A stretch of 64,000 bases of DNA from Streptomyces parvus (GTDB taxonomy: Bacteria > Actinomycetota > Actinomycetes > Streptomycetales > Streptomycetaceae), in contig NZ_CP135079.1 in the NCBI RefSeq assembly GCF_032121415.1, positions 4,588,001 through 4,652,000 of the forward strand, in the 5' to 3' direction. Shown one piece after another: positions 46,389 through 54,495 of the stretch; position 1 is the stretch's first letter; every line of letters starts with the position of its first letter. Position numbers and translations under genes: made by a program. A model generated the notes under the pieces. It saw only the letters and a list, made by a program, of their open reading frames with translations, did not search any database and was not told the origin of the DNA.

Positions 46389-48193
46389 AGCGCACCGACG
46401 ACCGGACACGCCCCGCGCGCGACACCGCGCTGCGCCGGGTCGGCCGCGAGGCCCGGCCCTTCCTGCGGGCGCGGACCGGGGCGATCCTGCGGCTGTCCGG
46501 GTGGTCCCTGCTGGAGTTCGCGCAGACCTTCCTCAGCGGGTACGGGGTCGCCCGCGCCCTCGACGACGGCTTCCTCGCCGGACGTCCGGCCACCGGCCTC
46601 CTCTGGCTGGCCGTCGCCGCCGTCGCCGTACTGCCCTCCGTGCTCGCGGCCCGCGGGGTGTTCGGCCGGCTCGCCGACCTGGTGGAGCCGCTGCGGGACG
46701 GGCTGGTGCGGCGCGCGGTGGCCCGGGCGCTGTCGGGTGCGCTCGGCCGTTCCGGCGACGTCAGTACCCGGTCCCTCTCCCAGGTCACTCATCAGAGTGA
46801 GATCGCCCGGGACGGCTGGGCCGGACTCGTCCTGACCCTGCGGTCGTTCGTGTTCACGGCCGCCGGTGCCGTCACCGGCCTGCTGGCCCTCTCGCCCGCC
46901 CTCCTCCTCATCGTGCTGCCGCCGCTGGTCCTCGGGTCCGCCCTGTTCCTCGGCACCCTGCCGCCGATGGCCGCCCGCCAGCGCGCCTACCTCGCCGCCG
47001 ACGAGGCGTACGCCGCACACGCGGGCGAACTCGCCGCCTCCGTACGCGACATCGCCGCCGCCGGGACCGCCGAGCGGACGGTGGCCGAGTCCCGGGCCCT
47101 CGCCGATGCGCAGCTCGCCGCCTCCCGCTCGCTGGCCCGCTGGTCGGCCGTGCGGGTGGTGGCCCTCGCGGTCTGCGGCCGGTTCCCGCCGCTCCTGCTG
47201 CTCCTGGGGGCGCCCTGGCTGCTGCGGAACGGGCTCACGCCGGGAGGGCTCGTCGGCGCGCTGACCTACCTCACCCAGGCGCTCGCCCCCGCCGTCCAGG
47301 CGCTGATGACCATGCTGGGCACGGCCGGCGGACGCCTCGTCGTGGTCCTGGACCGCTTCACCCAGGCCCCGCCCCCGCCCGCCGACGAACCGGCCCCACC
47401 CGCCGCCGGCGACGCGCCGCCACCCTCTCCGGGCCCCGCCCGCGACACCCCGGTCGCCGAACTCCACGAGGTCACCTTCGCGTACGGGCCCCGCGCCCAC
47501 CCCGTCCTGGACCGGCTCTCCCTGAGGGTCGGAGCGGGCGAGCACCTCGCGGTCGTCGGCCCGAGCGGCAGCGGCAAGTCGACCCTGGCCGCCGTACTCG
47601 CCGGGACCGAGCGGCCCACCGGGGGAGCGGTGCGGTGGCGGGGGCACCCGGCGCGGCCGGCCGACGCCACCTCCGTACGCGTCCTGCTGCCCCAGCACGC
47701 CTATGTGTTCAGCGGCTCGCTGCGGGACAACCTCCGCTACCTCCGGCCCGACGCCCGCGACCGGGAGATCGGGGCCATGGCGGACGCGGTCGGCCTGGAC
47801 GCGCTGCTCGCCCGGCTCGGCTCCCTCGACGCGGCCGTCGAACCGGGCCGGCTCTCCCAGGGGGAACGGCAGCTCGTCGCGCTCGGCCGGGCCTACCTCG
47901 CCGCCCCGCCGCTGCTGATCCTCGACGAGGCCACCAGCCGGCTCGACCCGGCCGCCGAGACCCGCGCCGAGCTGGCGTTCGCCGCCCTGCCGGGCGCGCT
48001 GGTCGTCATCGCCCACCGGCTCAGCTCGGCCCGCCGCGCCGACCGGACCCTGGTGATGGACGGCCCGCGCACCCAGTGCGGCACCCCCTCGGAACTCCTA
48101 CGCTCCAGCGCCCTCTACCGCGACCTGTCCGGCCTCTGGGAGCGGGGCGAGGAGCACGCCGTCAGATCCACCCCGCCTCCTTCGCCCGTCTGA
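46385..48193 (+). CDS. amfA: AmfA, ABC exporter subunit of the morphogen operon
   Basis: Second exporter half, 602 residues. The membrane domain (about 30-320) precedes a Pro-rich linker (PPPPADEPAPPAAG). The ATPase domain has Walker A GPSGSGKST (about 392), signature LSQGERQ and Walker B LLILDEATSRLD with the catalytic Glu intact. Paired with AmfB it gives one normal and one degenerate ATP site, as in many heterodimeric exporters. Its last 32 bases overlap the 3' end of the convergent amfR. Confidence 0.93.
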   Translation: MKRTDDRTRPARDTALRRVGREARPFLRARTGAILRLSGWSLLEFAQTFLSGYGVARALDDGFLAGRPATGLLWLAVAAVAVLPSVLAARGVFGRLADLVEPLRDGLVRRAVARALSGALGRSGDVSTRSLSQVTHQSEIARDGWAGLVLTLRSFVFTAAGAVTGLLALSPALLLIVLPPLVLGSALFLGTLPPMAARQRAYLAADEAYAAHAGELAASVRDIAAAGTAERTVAESRALADAQLAASRSLARWSAVRVVALAVCGRFPPLLLLLGAPWLLRNGLTPGGLVGALTYLTQALAPAVQALMTMLGTAGGRLVVVLDRFTQAPPPPADEPAPPAAGDAPPPSPGPARDTPVAELHEVTFAYGPRAHPVLDRLSLRVGAGEHLAVVGPSGSGKSTLAAVLAGTERPTGGAVRWRGHPARPADATSVRVLLPQHAYVFSGSLRDNLRYLRPDARDREIGAMADAVGLDALLARLGSLDAAVEPGRLSQGERQLVALGRAYLAAPPLLILDEATSRLDPAAETRAELAFAALPGALVVIAHRLSSARRADRTLVMDGPRTQCGTPSELLRSSALYRDLSGLWERGEEHAVRSTPPPSPV

Positions 48194-48767
48194 TCGCGTC
48201 CAGCCGATTCCGCGCCCCGGACTTCCGGATGGCGGCGGCCAGATAATTGCGCACGGTCCCCGGGGTCAGGTGCAGTCGGGCGGCTATCCCCGCCACGTTG
48301 TCACCCTCCTCGGCCATCGAGAGCACGCTCAATTCCCTTGGCGATAACGGCATGTCGGCCACCTGCAGGAGGCTGAAGGCCAGCGATTCGTCGATATGCC
48401 GTCCGCCGTCCGCCAGTTTGTGCATCACCTCGGACAGGTCGTCCACGGGGCGGTACTTGTCGATGTAGCCGAGCGCTCCCGCTTCGTACGCCCGCCGCAG
48501 GCCGCGCGGCTGGTCGCTGCGGGTGAGCACGGCGAGGGGATACGTTCCTCCATGCGGTGCGGTGGCCTCCTTCACCTCGTCGAGTACGTCCCGTGCGCCC
48601 GGACAGTCGAGGTCGGTGAGCAGAACGTCGGGGCCCGCACCGCCGAGCGCGGCGCGTATCGCGCCGCGCTCGGCGGTGCGGACCTCTATGCCCTGCCCCG
48701 TGCCGAGGAGCGATGCCAGCGATGCGCGCCACAACGGCACGGTGTGGACCAGCAGCACGATTGTCAT
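48162..48767 (-). CDS. amfR: AmfR/RamR, response regulator of the amf operon
   Basis: NarL/FixJ-type regulator of 201 residues, activator of amfTSBA. The receiver domain has a candidate Asp in LLTDLDCPGA and the Lys in GYIDKYRP. The acidic pair after the first strand is missing (VLLVHTVP), so normal phosphorylation is doubtful. The C-terminal helix-turn-helix is LSPRELSVLSMAEEGDNVAGIAARLHLTPGTVRNYL, split across residues about 138-175. The ATG at 48767 follows GAGGG. No sensor kinase is adjacent. It is convergent with amfA and separately transcribed. Confidence 0.94.
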   Translation of the reverse strand: MTIVLLVHTVPLWRASLASLLGTGQGIEVRTAERGAIRAALGGAGPDVLLTDLDCPGARDVLDEVKEATAPHGGTYPLAVLTRSDQPRGLRRAYEAGALGYIDKYRPVDDLSEVMHKLADGGRHIDESLAFSLLQVADMPLSPRELSVLSMAEEGDNVAGIAARLHLTPGTVRNYLAAAIRKSGARNRLDAIRRAKEAGWI

Positions 48768-48877
48768 CAATCTGCCCTCAGCTCTTCTCTCCCGGCCGCC
48801 CAACGCGGAATGCGATGGGCCGTGCGCGCCCCGTGACGGGTTTCCAGTTGAGCGCATGGGCATTCGTGTACGCCGAC

Positions 48878-48887
48878 GAACCGGCCG
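48878..48887 (-). promoter_or_regulatory. possible AdpA-binding site upstream of amfR
   Basis: On the minus strand CGGCCGGTTC matches 9 of 10 positions of the AdpA consensus TGGCSNGWWY, about 110 bases upstream of amfR. AdpA activates amfR in S. griseus. The consensus is loose, so chance is possible. The 303-base gap 48768-49070 holds no other gene that I can see. Confidence 0.35.
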
Positions 48888-49070
48888 AATAACGCGACCG
48901 TTGGGCGTGAAAGGGGGCGTTCGGATGTAAACCGGGAGCGCACATCGCTCACGGACCCATCCGTCTCGCCACGGCCGGGCGCTTGCACGAGTGACGCCAG
49001 GCGGATTTCCGCGGACCGGCAGATCCCCGGATCCGCCGATCTGTGGATTCTCCTTACCGGAGGGCCGGGT

Positions 49071-49952
49071 TCAGTTCAGCAGGGCGCGCGCCGCGTGGGC
49101 CTTGCGCCGGATGTTCTCGGCCGTCGTCGGCTCGATCTCGGCGAGGATCTCCGCATATTCCTCCATCTCCGCCGCCCCCCGCAGGAATTCACCGCGCTGG
49201 ACGAGGAGCTGGGCATGCTCGTAGCGGAGCCTGGCCGGATGCGAGGGCAGGAGCAGCGACAGCTCCACCGCCCACAGGGCCACGTCCGTGCGCTCGGGCC
49301 GGGCCGCCGCCCACGCCCGGATGTTGTTCAGGATCCGCAGCACGATCTCCAGCGGGCGGGCGGGCACCATCATGGACGGCTCCAGTGCCGCCCCGGTCGC
49401 CCCCGCGACAAGCAGCTCCGCGTCCTGACCGGTCAGCGGCGCGCCCCCGGCGAACGGGTCGGCCAGCACCGGGCGTTCCCGGTCGCCGAAGCCGACCACG
49501 AAGTGCCCCGGCAGCGCCACCCCGTACACCGGCGCGCCCGCCCTCCTCGCGACCTCGATCCAGACGACCGAGAGCAGGATCGGCAGGCCCCGGCGGCGTC
49601 GCAGCACCTGCTGGAGGAGCGAGGAGTCCAGCCGCTGGTAGTCGACCGACGAGCCGCCGAATCCGCAGCGCTCGCCCAGCAGTCCGGCCAGGGCCGAGGC
49701 CCAGCCGGCGGGGGAGCGGGAGCCGTGGGGCAGCAGCCCGGCCAGCCGGTCCAGCTCGATCTGCGCGGCGTCGATGCCGTACGGGTCGGAAACGGGTTCC
49801 CCCGGAGTCACCGGCCGGACCTCGGCCGGCCCCACCGGTCCCGCCTCCGCGCCCAGCAGCAGGCACAGGAAGGCGAGGTCCGGCCGCTCGGACCGGGCCT
49901 CCTCGGCGAACTGCCGCCGCCGCTCGGCCGCCCCGGAATCCAGCCCGCTCAT
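49071..49952 (-). CDS. SirB1-family transglutaminase-like protein
   Basis: Soluble protein of 293 residues with a Transglut_core2 (SirB1) region (RRGLPILLSVVWIEVARRAG, YGVALPGHFVVGFGD) and a TPR-like C terminus (RILNNIRAWAAARPERTDVALWAVELSL, split at residues 190-260). The Cys of true transglutaminases is not evident, so enzymatic activity is doubtful. Start ATG 49952 (MSGLDSG); the frame is open upstream. It follows the GNAT gene on the same strand by 70 bases and may be co-transcribed. Confidence 0.85.
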   Translation of the reverse strand: MSGLDSGAAERRRQFAEEARSERPDLAFLCLLLGAEAGPVGPAEVRPVTPGEPVSDPYGIDAAQIELDRLAGLLPHGSRSPAGWASALAGLLGERCGFGGSSVDYQRLDSSLLQQVLRRRRGLPILLSVVWIEVARRAGAPVYGVALPGHFVVGFGDRERPVLADPFAGGAPLTGQDAELLVAGATGAALEPSMMVPARPLEIVLRILNNIRAWAAARPERTDVALWAVELSLLLPSHPARLRYEHAQLLVQRGEFLRGAAEMEEYAEILAEIEPTTAENIRRKAHAARALLN

Positions 49953-50022
49953 ATCCGACCCACGCCCCAACCCGTCCTGTTCACGCCCCGGTCCCGGCCC
50001 CTGCGGCCCGCCGTGCGGCCCC

Positions 50023-51018
50023 TCACGCCGAGCGGTAGTGGTGGTACCGGTGGTGGCCTGAGAAGCCCATGCCGTCGTACAGCGCCCGCGCCCCCTCATT
50101 GTCCTCCTCGACCTGGAGCCAGGCCGCCGAAGCGCCCTCGTCCAGCGCGCGGCGGGCCAGCGCGGTCATCACCGTCGTGGCCAGTCCGCGCCGCCGCCGC
50201 TCGGGGGCGACCTCGACGGCCATGAACCCGGCCCACCGGCCGTCCACGACGCACCGCCCGATCGCATCCGGCGCGTCGCCGCTGCCCGGCACCGTGGCGA
50301 ACCAGACCGAAGGGCCGCTGCCCAGCACCCGCAGCACATGCGGGCCGGACGTGGAGAAGCGCTGGTAGCGGGCGAGCCAGGCCGCGTCCGGCTCCCGGGT
50401 CAGACGGACCGCGGACACCTCCGCCCCCCGGTCCCCGACCGGCGCCAGCGCGGCGATCCGGACCTCCGCGGAGACCTCGCGCCGCCAGCCGTGCCGCTCC
50501 AGCTCCGCGCACAGGAGCTCCTGCGTGCCCTCGGCCCCGGTCGCCGTCTGGACGTACGCGGGCAGGCCCCGCTCCTCGTACCAGCGGCAAACGTGCCCGA
50601 GCGCCTCGCCGAGCGGCAGACCCGGATCGCCGAGCGGCAGAACGGAGTTGGCGCGCCGGGTGAAGCCCCCGGCCGCGCGCAGCCGCCAGTCGCCCAGCGC
50701 CTCGCTCTCCACCGGCCGCCAGGCGCGCGCGGTGACGGCCGCCAGCTCCTCGAAGGAGGCGGCGGGGCCCCGGCGCCGGGCCGGGGCGGCGGGCACGACC
50801 TTGCCCGCGACCAGTGAGGATTCCACGAAGTGGACAGATTCGCCGCTCTTCCGTGTGACCGACACCACGCCGTCGTTCCATGATGTGAGCACGCCGACCA
50901 CATCGGTGAACTCCACGCCCGTGCCGTCGCTTTCCGTCCGGCGCCGTACGGAAACGCGTTTGCCCACGTCAGCGGGTGTGATGCGGACTTCCAGCCGTCC
51001 GCCGATAGTGAATTCCAC
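50023..51018 (-). CDS. GNAT N-acetyltransferase with SH3-like N-terminal domain
   Basis: Protein of 331 residues. Residues about 1-65 form a small beta-barrel-like region (DVGKRVSVRRRT ... VVGVLTSWNDGVVSVTRKSG). The GNAT acetyl-CoA site is near residues 265-285 (VEVAPERRRRGLATTVM), with LQVEEDNEGARALYDGMGF at the end. The acceptor is unknown. GTG start at 51018. It is divergent from the ferredoxin gene about 118 bases away. Confidence 0.88.
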   Translation of the reverse strand: MEFTIGGRLEVRITPADVGKRVSVRRRTESDGTGVEFTDVVGVLTSWNDGVVSVTRKSGESVHFVESSLVAGKVVPAAPARRRGPAASFEELAAVTARAWRPVESEALGDWRLRAAGGFTRRANSVLPLGDPGLPLGEALGHVCRWYEERGLPAYVQTATGAEGTQELLCAELERHGWRREVSAEVRIAALAPVGDRGAEVSAVRLTREPDAAWLARYQRFSTSGPHVLRVLGSGPSVWFATVPGSGDAPDAIGRCVVDGRWAGFMAVEVAPERRRRGLATTVMTALARRALDEGASAAWLQVEEDNEGARALYDGMGFSGHHRYHHYRSA

Positions 51019-51135
51019 AGCTCTGTCCGCCCCTCCTGTTCGGATCGTGGCCCAGAACGGAGATACTAGGGGCGGGCATCGACGACGCCGCGCTCCCGCG
51101 CGAGAGCCAACGCCCTACCGAGGAGGAACGACAGC

Positions 51136-51456
51136 GTGACCTACGTCATCGCGCAGCCTTGTGTCGACGTGAAGGACAAGGCCTGCATCGAAGAGTGCCC
51201 CGTCGACTGCATCTACGAGGGCCAGCGATCCTTGTACATCCACCCGGACGAGTGCGTCGACTGTGGAGCCTGTGAGCCGGTGTGCCCGGTCGAGGCCATC
51301 TTCTACGAGGACGACACCCCGGAGGAGTGGAAGGACTACTACAAGGCGAACGTCGAGTTCTTCGACGACCTCGGCTCGCCGGGCGGTGCTTCGAAGCTCG
51401 GTCTCATCGAGCGCGACCACGCGTTCATCGCCGGTCTGCCGCCGCAGAACCAGTAA
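51136..51456 (+). CDS. fdxA: 7Fe ferredoxin FdxA
   Basis: Electron carrier of 106 residues with a 3Fe-4S and a 4Fe-4S cluster. Cys9, Cys17 and Cys21 (C-x7-C-x3-C-P) followed by Cys40-x2-Cys43-x2-Cys46-x3-Cys50-Pro give the two sites; Cys25 is the extra Cys of this group. A helical C-terminal extension (EEWKDYYKANVEFFDDLG) is typical. GAGGAGGAACG precedes the GTG. It lies 146 bases before dapC. Confidence 0.96.
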   Translation: MTYVIAQPCVDVKDKACIEECPVDCIYEGQRSLYIHPDECVDCGACEPVCPVEAIFYEDDTPEEWKDYYKANVEFFDDLGSPGGASKLGLIERDHAFIAGLPPQNQ

Positions 51457-51602
51457 GGAGCGGCGGCACCACGCGCGCAGCCCGGTCCCGTACGGCTCGT
51501 CCCCGTGCGGGACCGAGCCGTTTCGCCGTGCCGCCGCCGGTGGCCACCTCCATCGCGCCGGTACCCGAACACCCCGAGAAAGCCCCGAGAAAGCAGAGCT
51601 CC

Positions 51603-52697
51603 GTGTCCGCAGTCTCCTCCCGCCTCCCCGTCTTCCCCTGGGACAGGCTCGCGCCCTACAAGTCGACGGCCCAGGCCCACCCGGACGGCATCGTGGACCT
51701 GTCGGTCGGCACCCCGGTCGACCCGGTCCCCGAGCTGATCCAGCGGGCGCTGGTCGCCGCCGCGGACAGCCCCGGCTATCCGACGGTGTGGGGCACCGAG
51801 GCCCTGCGGGACGCGCTCACCGGCTGGGTGGAGCGCCGCCTCGGCGCGGTCGGCGTCACCCACGCCAACGTGCTGCCGGTCGTCGGTTCCAAGGAGCTGG
51901 TGGCCTGGCTGCCGACGCAGCTCGGGCTCGGTGCGGGCGACAAGGTGGCCTACCCCCGGCTCGCCTACCCGACGTACGAGGTCGGCGCCCGGCTCTGCGG
52001 CGCGGAGCCCGTCGTCTACGACGACCCGACCGAGCTGGACCCGGCGGGGCTGAAGCTGCTCTGGCTCAACTCGCCGTCCAACCCCACCGGCAAGGTGCTG
52101 CCCAAGGACGAGCTGATCCGGATCGTCGCCTGGGCGCGCGAGCACGGCGTCCTCGTCCTCAGCGACGAGTGCTACCTGGAGCTGGGCTGGGACGCCGAAC
52201 CGGTCTCGGTGCTCCACCCGGACGTCTGCGGCGGCCACTACGACGGCATCGTGGCGGTCCACTCCCTCTCCAAGCGCTCCAACCTGGCCGGATACCGGGC
52301 CGCGTTCATCGCGGGCGACGCGGCCGTCCTCGGTGAACTGCTGCTGATCCGCAAGCACGGCGGGATGATGACGGCCGCCCCCGTCCAGGCCGCCACCGTC
52401 GCCGCCCTCGGCGACGACGTGCACGTCTCCGCGCAGCGCGCCCGGTACGCCGACCGGCGCCTCGCCCTCCGTACGGCCCTGGAAACGCACGGCTTCCGGA
52501 TCGAGCACAGCGAGGCGAGCCTCTACCTGTGGGCGACCCGCGACGAACCGTGCTGGGACACCGTGGCGTACCTCGCGGAGCGGGGCATCCTGGTCGCGCC
52601 CGGCGACTTCTACGGCCCGGCGGGCGCGAGCTTCGTGCGGGTGGCGTTCACCGCGACGGACGAGCGGGTGGCGGCGGCGGTCAAGCGCCTGTCGTGA
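51603..52697 (+). CDS. dapC: N-succinyldiaminopimelate aminotransferase DapC
   Basis: PLP aminotransferase of 364 residues, acting in lysine/diaminopimelate synthesis via succinylated intermediates. Fold type I signatures: LSVGTPVDPVP, LWLNSPSNPTGKV, LSDECYLELGW, and the PLP Lys in VHSLSKRSNLAGYRAAF. Arg in GASFVRVAFT near the C terminus should bind the substrate carboxylate. GTG 51603 is the natural start; the frame is open upstream into the ferredoxin gene. dapE lies 1.8 kb downstream. A strong terminator follows. Confidence 0.93.
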   Translation: MSAVSSRLPVFPWDRLAPYKSTAQAHPDGIVDLSVGTPVDPVPELIQRALVAAADSPGYPTVWGTEALRDALTGWVERRLGAVGVTHANVLPVVGSKELVAWLPTQLGLGAGDKVAYPRLAYPTYEVGARLCGAEPVVYDDPTELDPAGLKLLWLNSPSNPTGKVLPKDELIRIVAWAREHGVLVLSDECYLELGWDAEPVSVLHPDVCGGHYDGIVAVHSLSKRSNLAGYRAAFIAGDAAVLGELLLIRKHGGMMTAAPVQAATVAALGDDVHVSAQRARYADRRLALRTALETHGFRIEHSEASLYLWATRDEPCWDTVAYLAERGILVAPGDFYGPAGASFVRVAFTATDERVAAAVKRLS

Positions 52698-52708
52698 CCC
52701 GGATACGC

Positions 52709-52746
52709 CGAAGGGCCCGAGGAGTGCGCACTCCTCGGGCCCTTCG
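52709..52746. terminator. perfect palindromic terminator after dapC
   Basis: A 38-base perfect palindrome (19+19) 11 bases after the dapC stop and 18 bases before the convergent small gene's stop. It probably ends both transcripts. Confidence 0.88.
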
Positions 52747-52764
52747 GCAGGTGCGTGAGCCAGG

Positions 52765-53217
52765 TCAGCCGATCGGCAGGCCGTTCAGCGGCAGGCCGCC
52801 CTGGGTGACGGCGTCGGTGGGCAGCCCGCCGCCGAGGCCCTCGGTCGGCAGACCGCCACCGGCGGCCTCGGCCACCCCGCCCACCGCCTCGCCCGCGTTG
52901 CCCGCGGCCTGGCCGACGGTCTCCTGGGCGGCCGGGACGGCGACCTTGGCGGACTTGCCGACGGTCTCGCCCGCCGCCGGGAGGGCGGTGCCGACGAGCC
53001 GGCCACCGGTCTCACCGGCGGCCTGGGTGCCCTGCCGCGCGGTGCTGTCCAGGGTGTTGCCGACGTTCGCGCCGTCCAGTGCGGTCAGGCCGCCCAGGTC
53101 AGGGGCCGCCGGGAGACCTGCGGCGCTCGCGGCACCGGCCGCACCGACCACGGGGGTCGCGCCAGCGGCGATCAGCAGCGCGGCACGAGCGATCCGACGG
53201 GTCAGGGGGAGGGACAT
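52765..53217 (-). CDS. small secreted Ala/Gly-rich protein
   Basis: Exported protein of 150 residues. The signal peptide (MSLPLTRRIARAALLIAAGA..., cleavage near SAAG) is followed by a low-complexity Ala/Gly/Val/Thr mature part with loose repeats such as ETGGRLVG, ETVGKSAK, ETVGQAAG and GGLPTEGLGGGLPTDAV. It has no Cys and no known domain. It may be a wall-associated or surface protein. It is convergent with dapC, with its own 290-base upstream region (53218-53507) in which I see no gene. Confidence 0.75.
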   Translation of the reverse strand: MSLPLTRRIARAALLIAAGATPVVGAAGAASAAGLPAAPDLGGLTALDGANVGNTLDSTARQGTQAAGETGGRLVGTALPAAGETVGKSAKVAVPAAQETVGQAAGNAGEAVGGVAEAAGGGLPTEGLGGGLPTDAVTQGGLPLNGLPIG

Positions 53218-53507
53218 GATGCTCCTTCAGCGGGTTGCGCACGAATCTGTCTGTCCGGTGACCGGACGCACTGACAACCGCTTCGGGGGAGGGGAAGGTT
53301 GCGGCGGGCGAAGGTAAAGACTGAGCAATGCGTCCGATTATCCGCAGCGGAAGAACCCGGGCAAACAATCCATACCGCCGGGGCCCGATGAACCGTCACT
53401 TCTCTTGGCGGACAAGGGAATCGGAGGGGGGCGGCACGGCTGCGACAAGCCGTGCGGAAGGTGTCCGGGGGCCCGGCCCCCATGACCCGTACGAGTGACG
53501 GGGCGTA

Positions 53508-54434
53508 CTACTGAACGACCCGGATCCTGACCGCGGCCGTGCCCGTTTCCTTGTCCTTCGCGCTCTCCGTCCGCCAGCCCGTACCGGCGTCCCAGACCCG
53601 GTCCGCATAGCTCACGCGCTCGATCCGCAGCGCCTCGGACTGCGCCACGGCCCAGTGCGCCAGCTCCCAGCCGCGCCGGGGCGAGGCCTTGTCCTCGGCC
53701 CGCGCCGAGGCCGCCGGGACGGGCACCGAGACGGTCGAGGAGGCGGACGCACCCGCGGCCTTCGCGGCGGGCAGCACGTCCTTGCCGAAGGCCCGCACCA
53801 GCTCGGCCCGCACCTGCCCGGCGTCCCCCGGGCCCTCGGCCGTGGCGGTCGACGGGGTGCAGTTCAGCGAGGCGGGCCGGCGCCCGGTCAGCGCGGCCGC
53901 GAGCAGCGCGGCGTCCGGCTCGTGCTTCGCGTACGCCTGCGGGAACCCGCTGCGCTGCACGCGCTGCGCGGCCACGGTCAACGGCAGCCGTGAGTAGCCC
54001 GGGACCTCGGCGAGATGGTCGTAGAACTCCCCGGACGAGTAGACCGGGTCCATGATCTGCGCGGGCGTGCCCCAGCCCTGCGAGGGCCGCTGCTGGAACA
54101 GCCCCAGCGAGTCCCGGTCCCCGTAGTCGATGTTGCGGAGCGTGGACTCCTGGAGCGCGGTCGCCAGGGCGATCGTCACCGCCCGCTCGGGCATCCCCCG
54201 GGTGGTGCCCACCGCGGAGATCGTCGCCGCGTTGACGGCCTGGGCCAGGCTCATCTCGTAGCGCTGTGTCTCCCCCTCGTCCCCGTCGGACGCCTCCACG
54301 ACACAGCGCGGCGGGTTCTTCGAACCGGAGGAGTCGTACTGCACGGCCAGATAACCGCCGAGCGCCGCGAGCACGGCGAAGGCGGCCCCGTAGCGGAAGA
54401 GGCGTCGTCGGCGAGGGCTGGCAGTCCTGGACAC
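53508..54434 (-). CDS. membrane-anchored lysozyme-like protein
   Basis: Protein of 308 residues. The GTG start gives VSRTASPRRRRLF then a membrane anchor (YGAAFAVLAALGGYLAV). The outer part has a lytic-transglycosylase-like stretch, ALATALQESTLRNIDYGDRDSLGLFQQRP, split at the candidate catalytic Glu in QES, followed by SQGWGTPAQIMDP. It is probably a peptidoglycan-active or binding protein. Related Streptomyces proteins are often labelled heavy metal transporter without visible reason. It is divergent from dapE, 61 bases apart. Confidence 0.78.
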   Translation of the reverse strand: MSRTASPRRRRLFRYGAAFAVLAALGGYLAVQYDSSGSKNPPRCVVEASDGDEGETQRYEMSLAQAVNAATISAVGTTRGMPERAVTIALATALQESTLRNIDYGDRDSLGLFQQRPSQGWGTPAQIMDPVYSSGEFYDHLAEVPGYSRLPLTVAAQRVQRSGFPQAYAKHEPDAALLAAALTGRRPASLNCTPSTATAEGPGDAGQVRAELVRAFGKDVLPAAKAAGASASSTVSVPVPAASARAEDKASPRRGWELAHWAVAQSEALRIERVSYADRVWDAGTGWRTESAKDKETGTAAVRIRVVQ

Positions 54435-54495
54435 GGGCCCACCGTACTGGAGGCCCCGGGCGGGGCGGGTACCCCTGTCGCTTAGGGTCGGGTCC

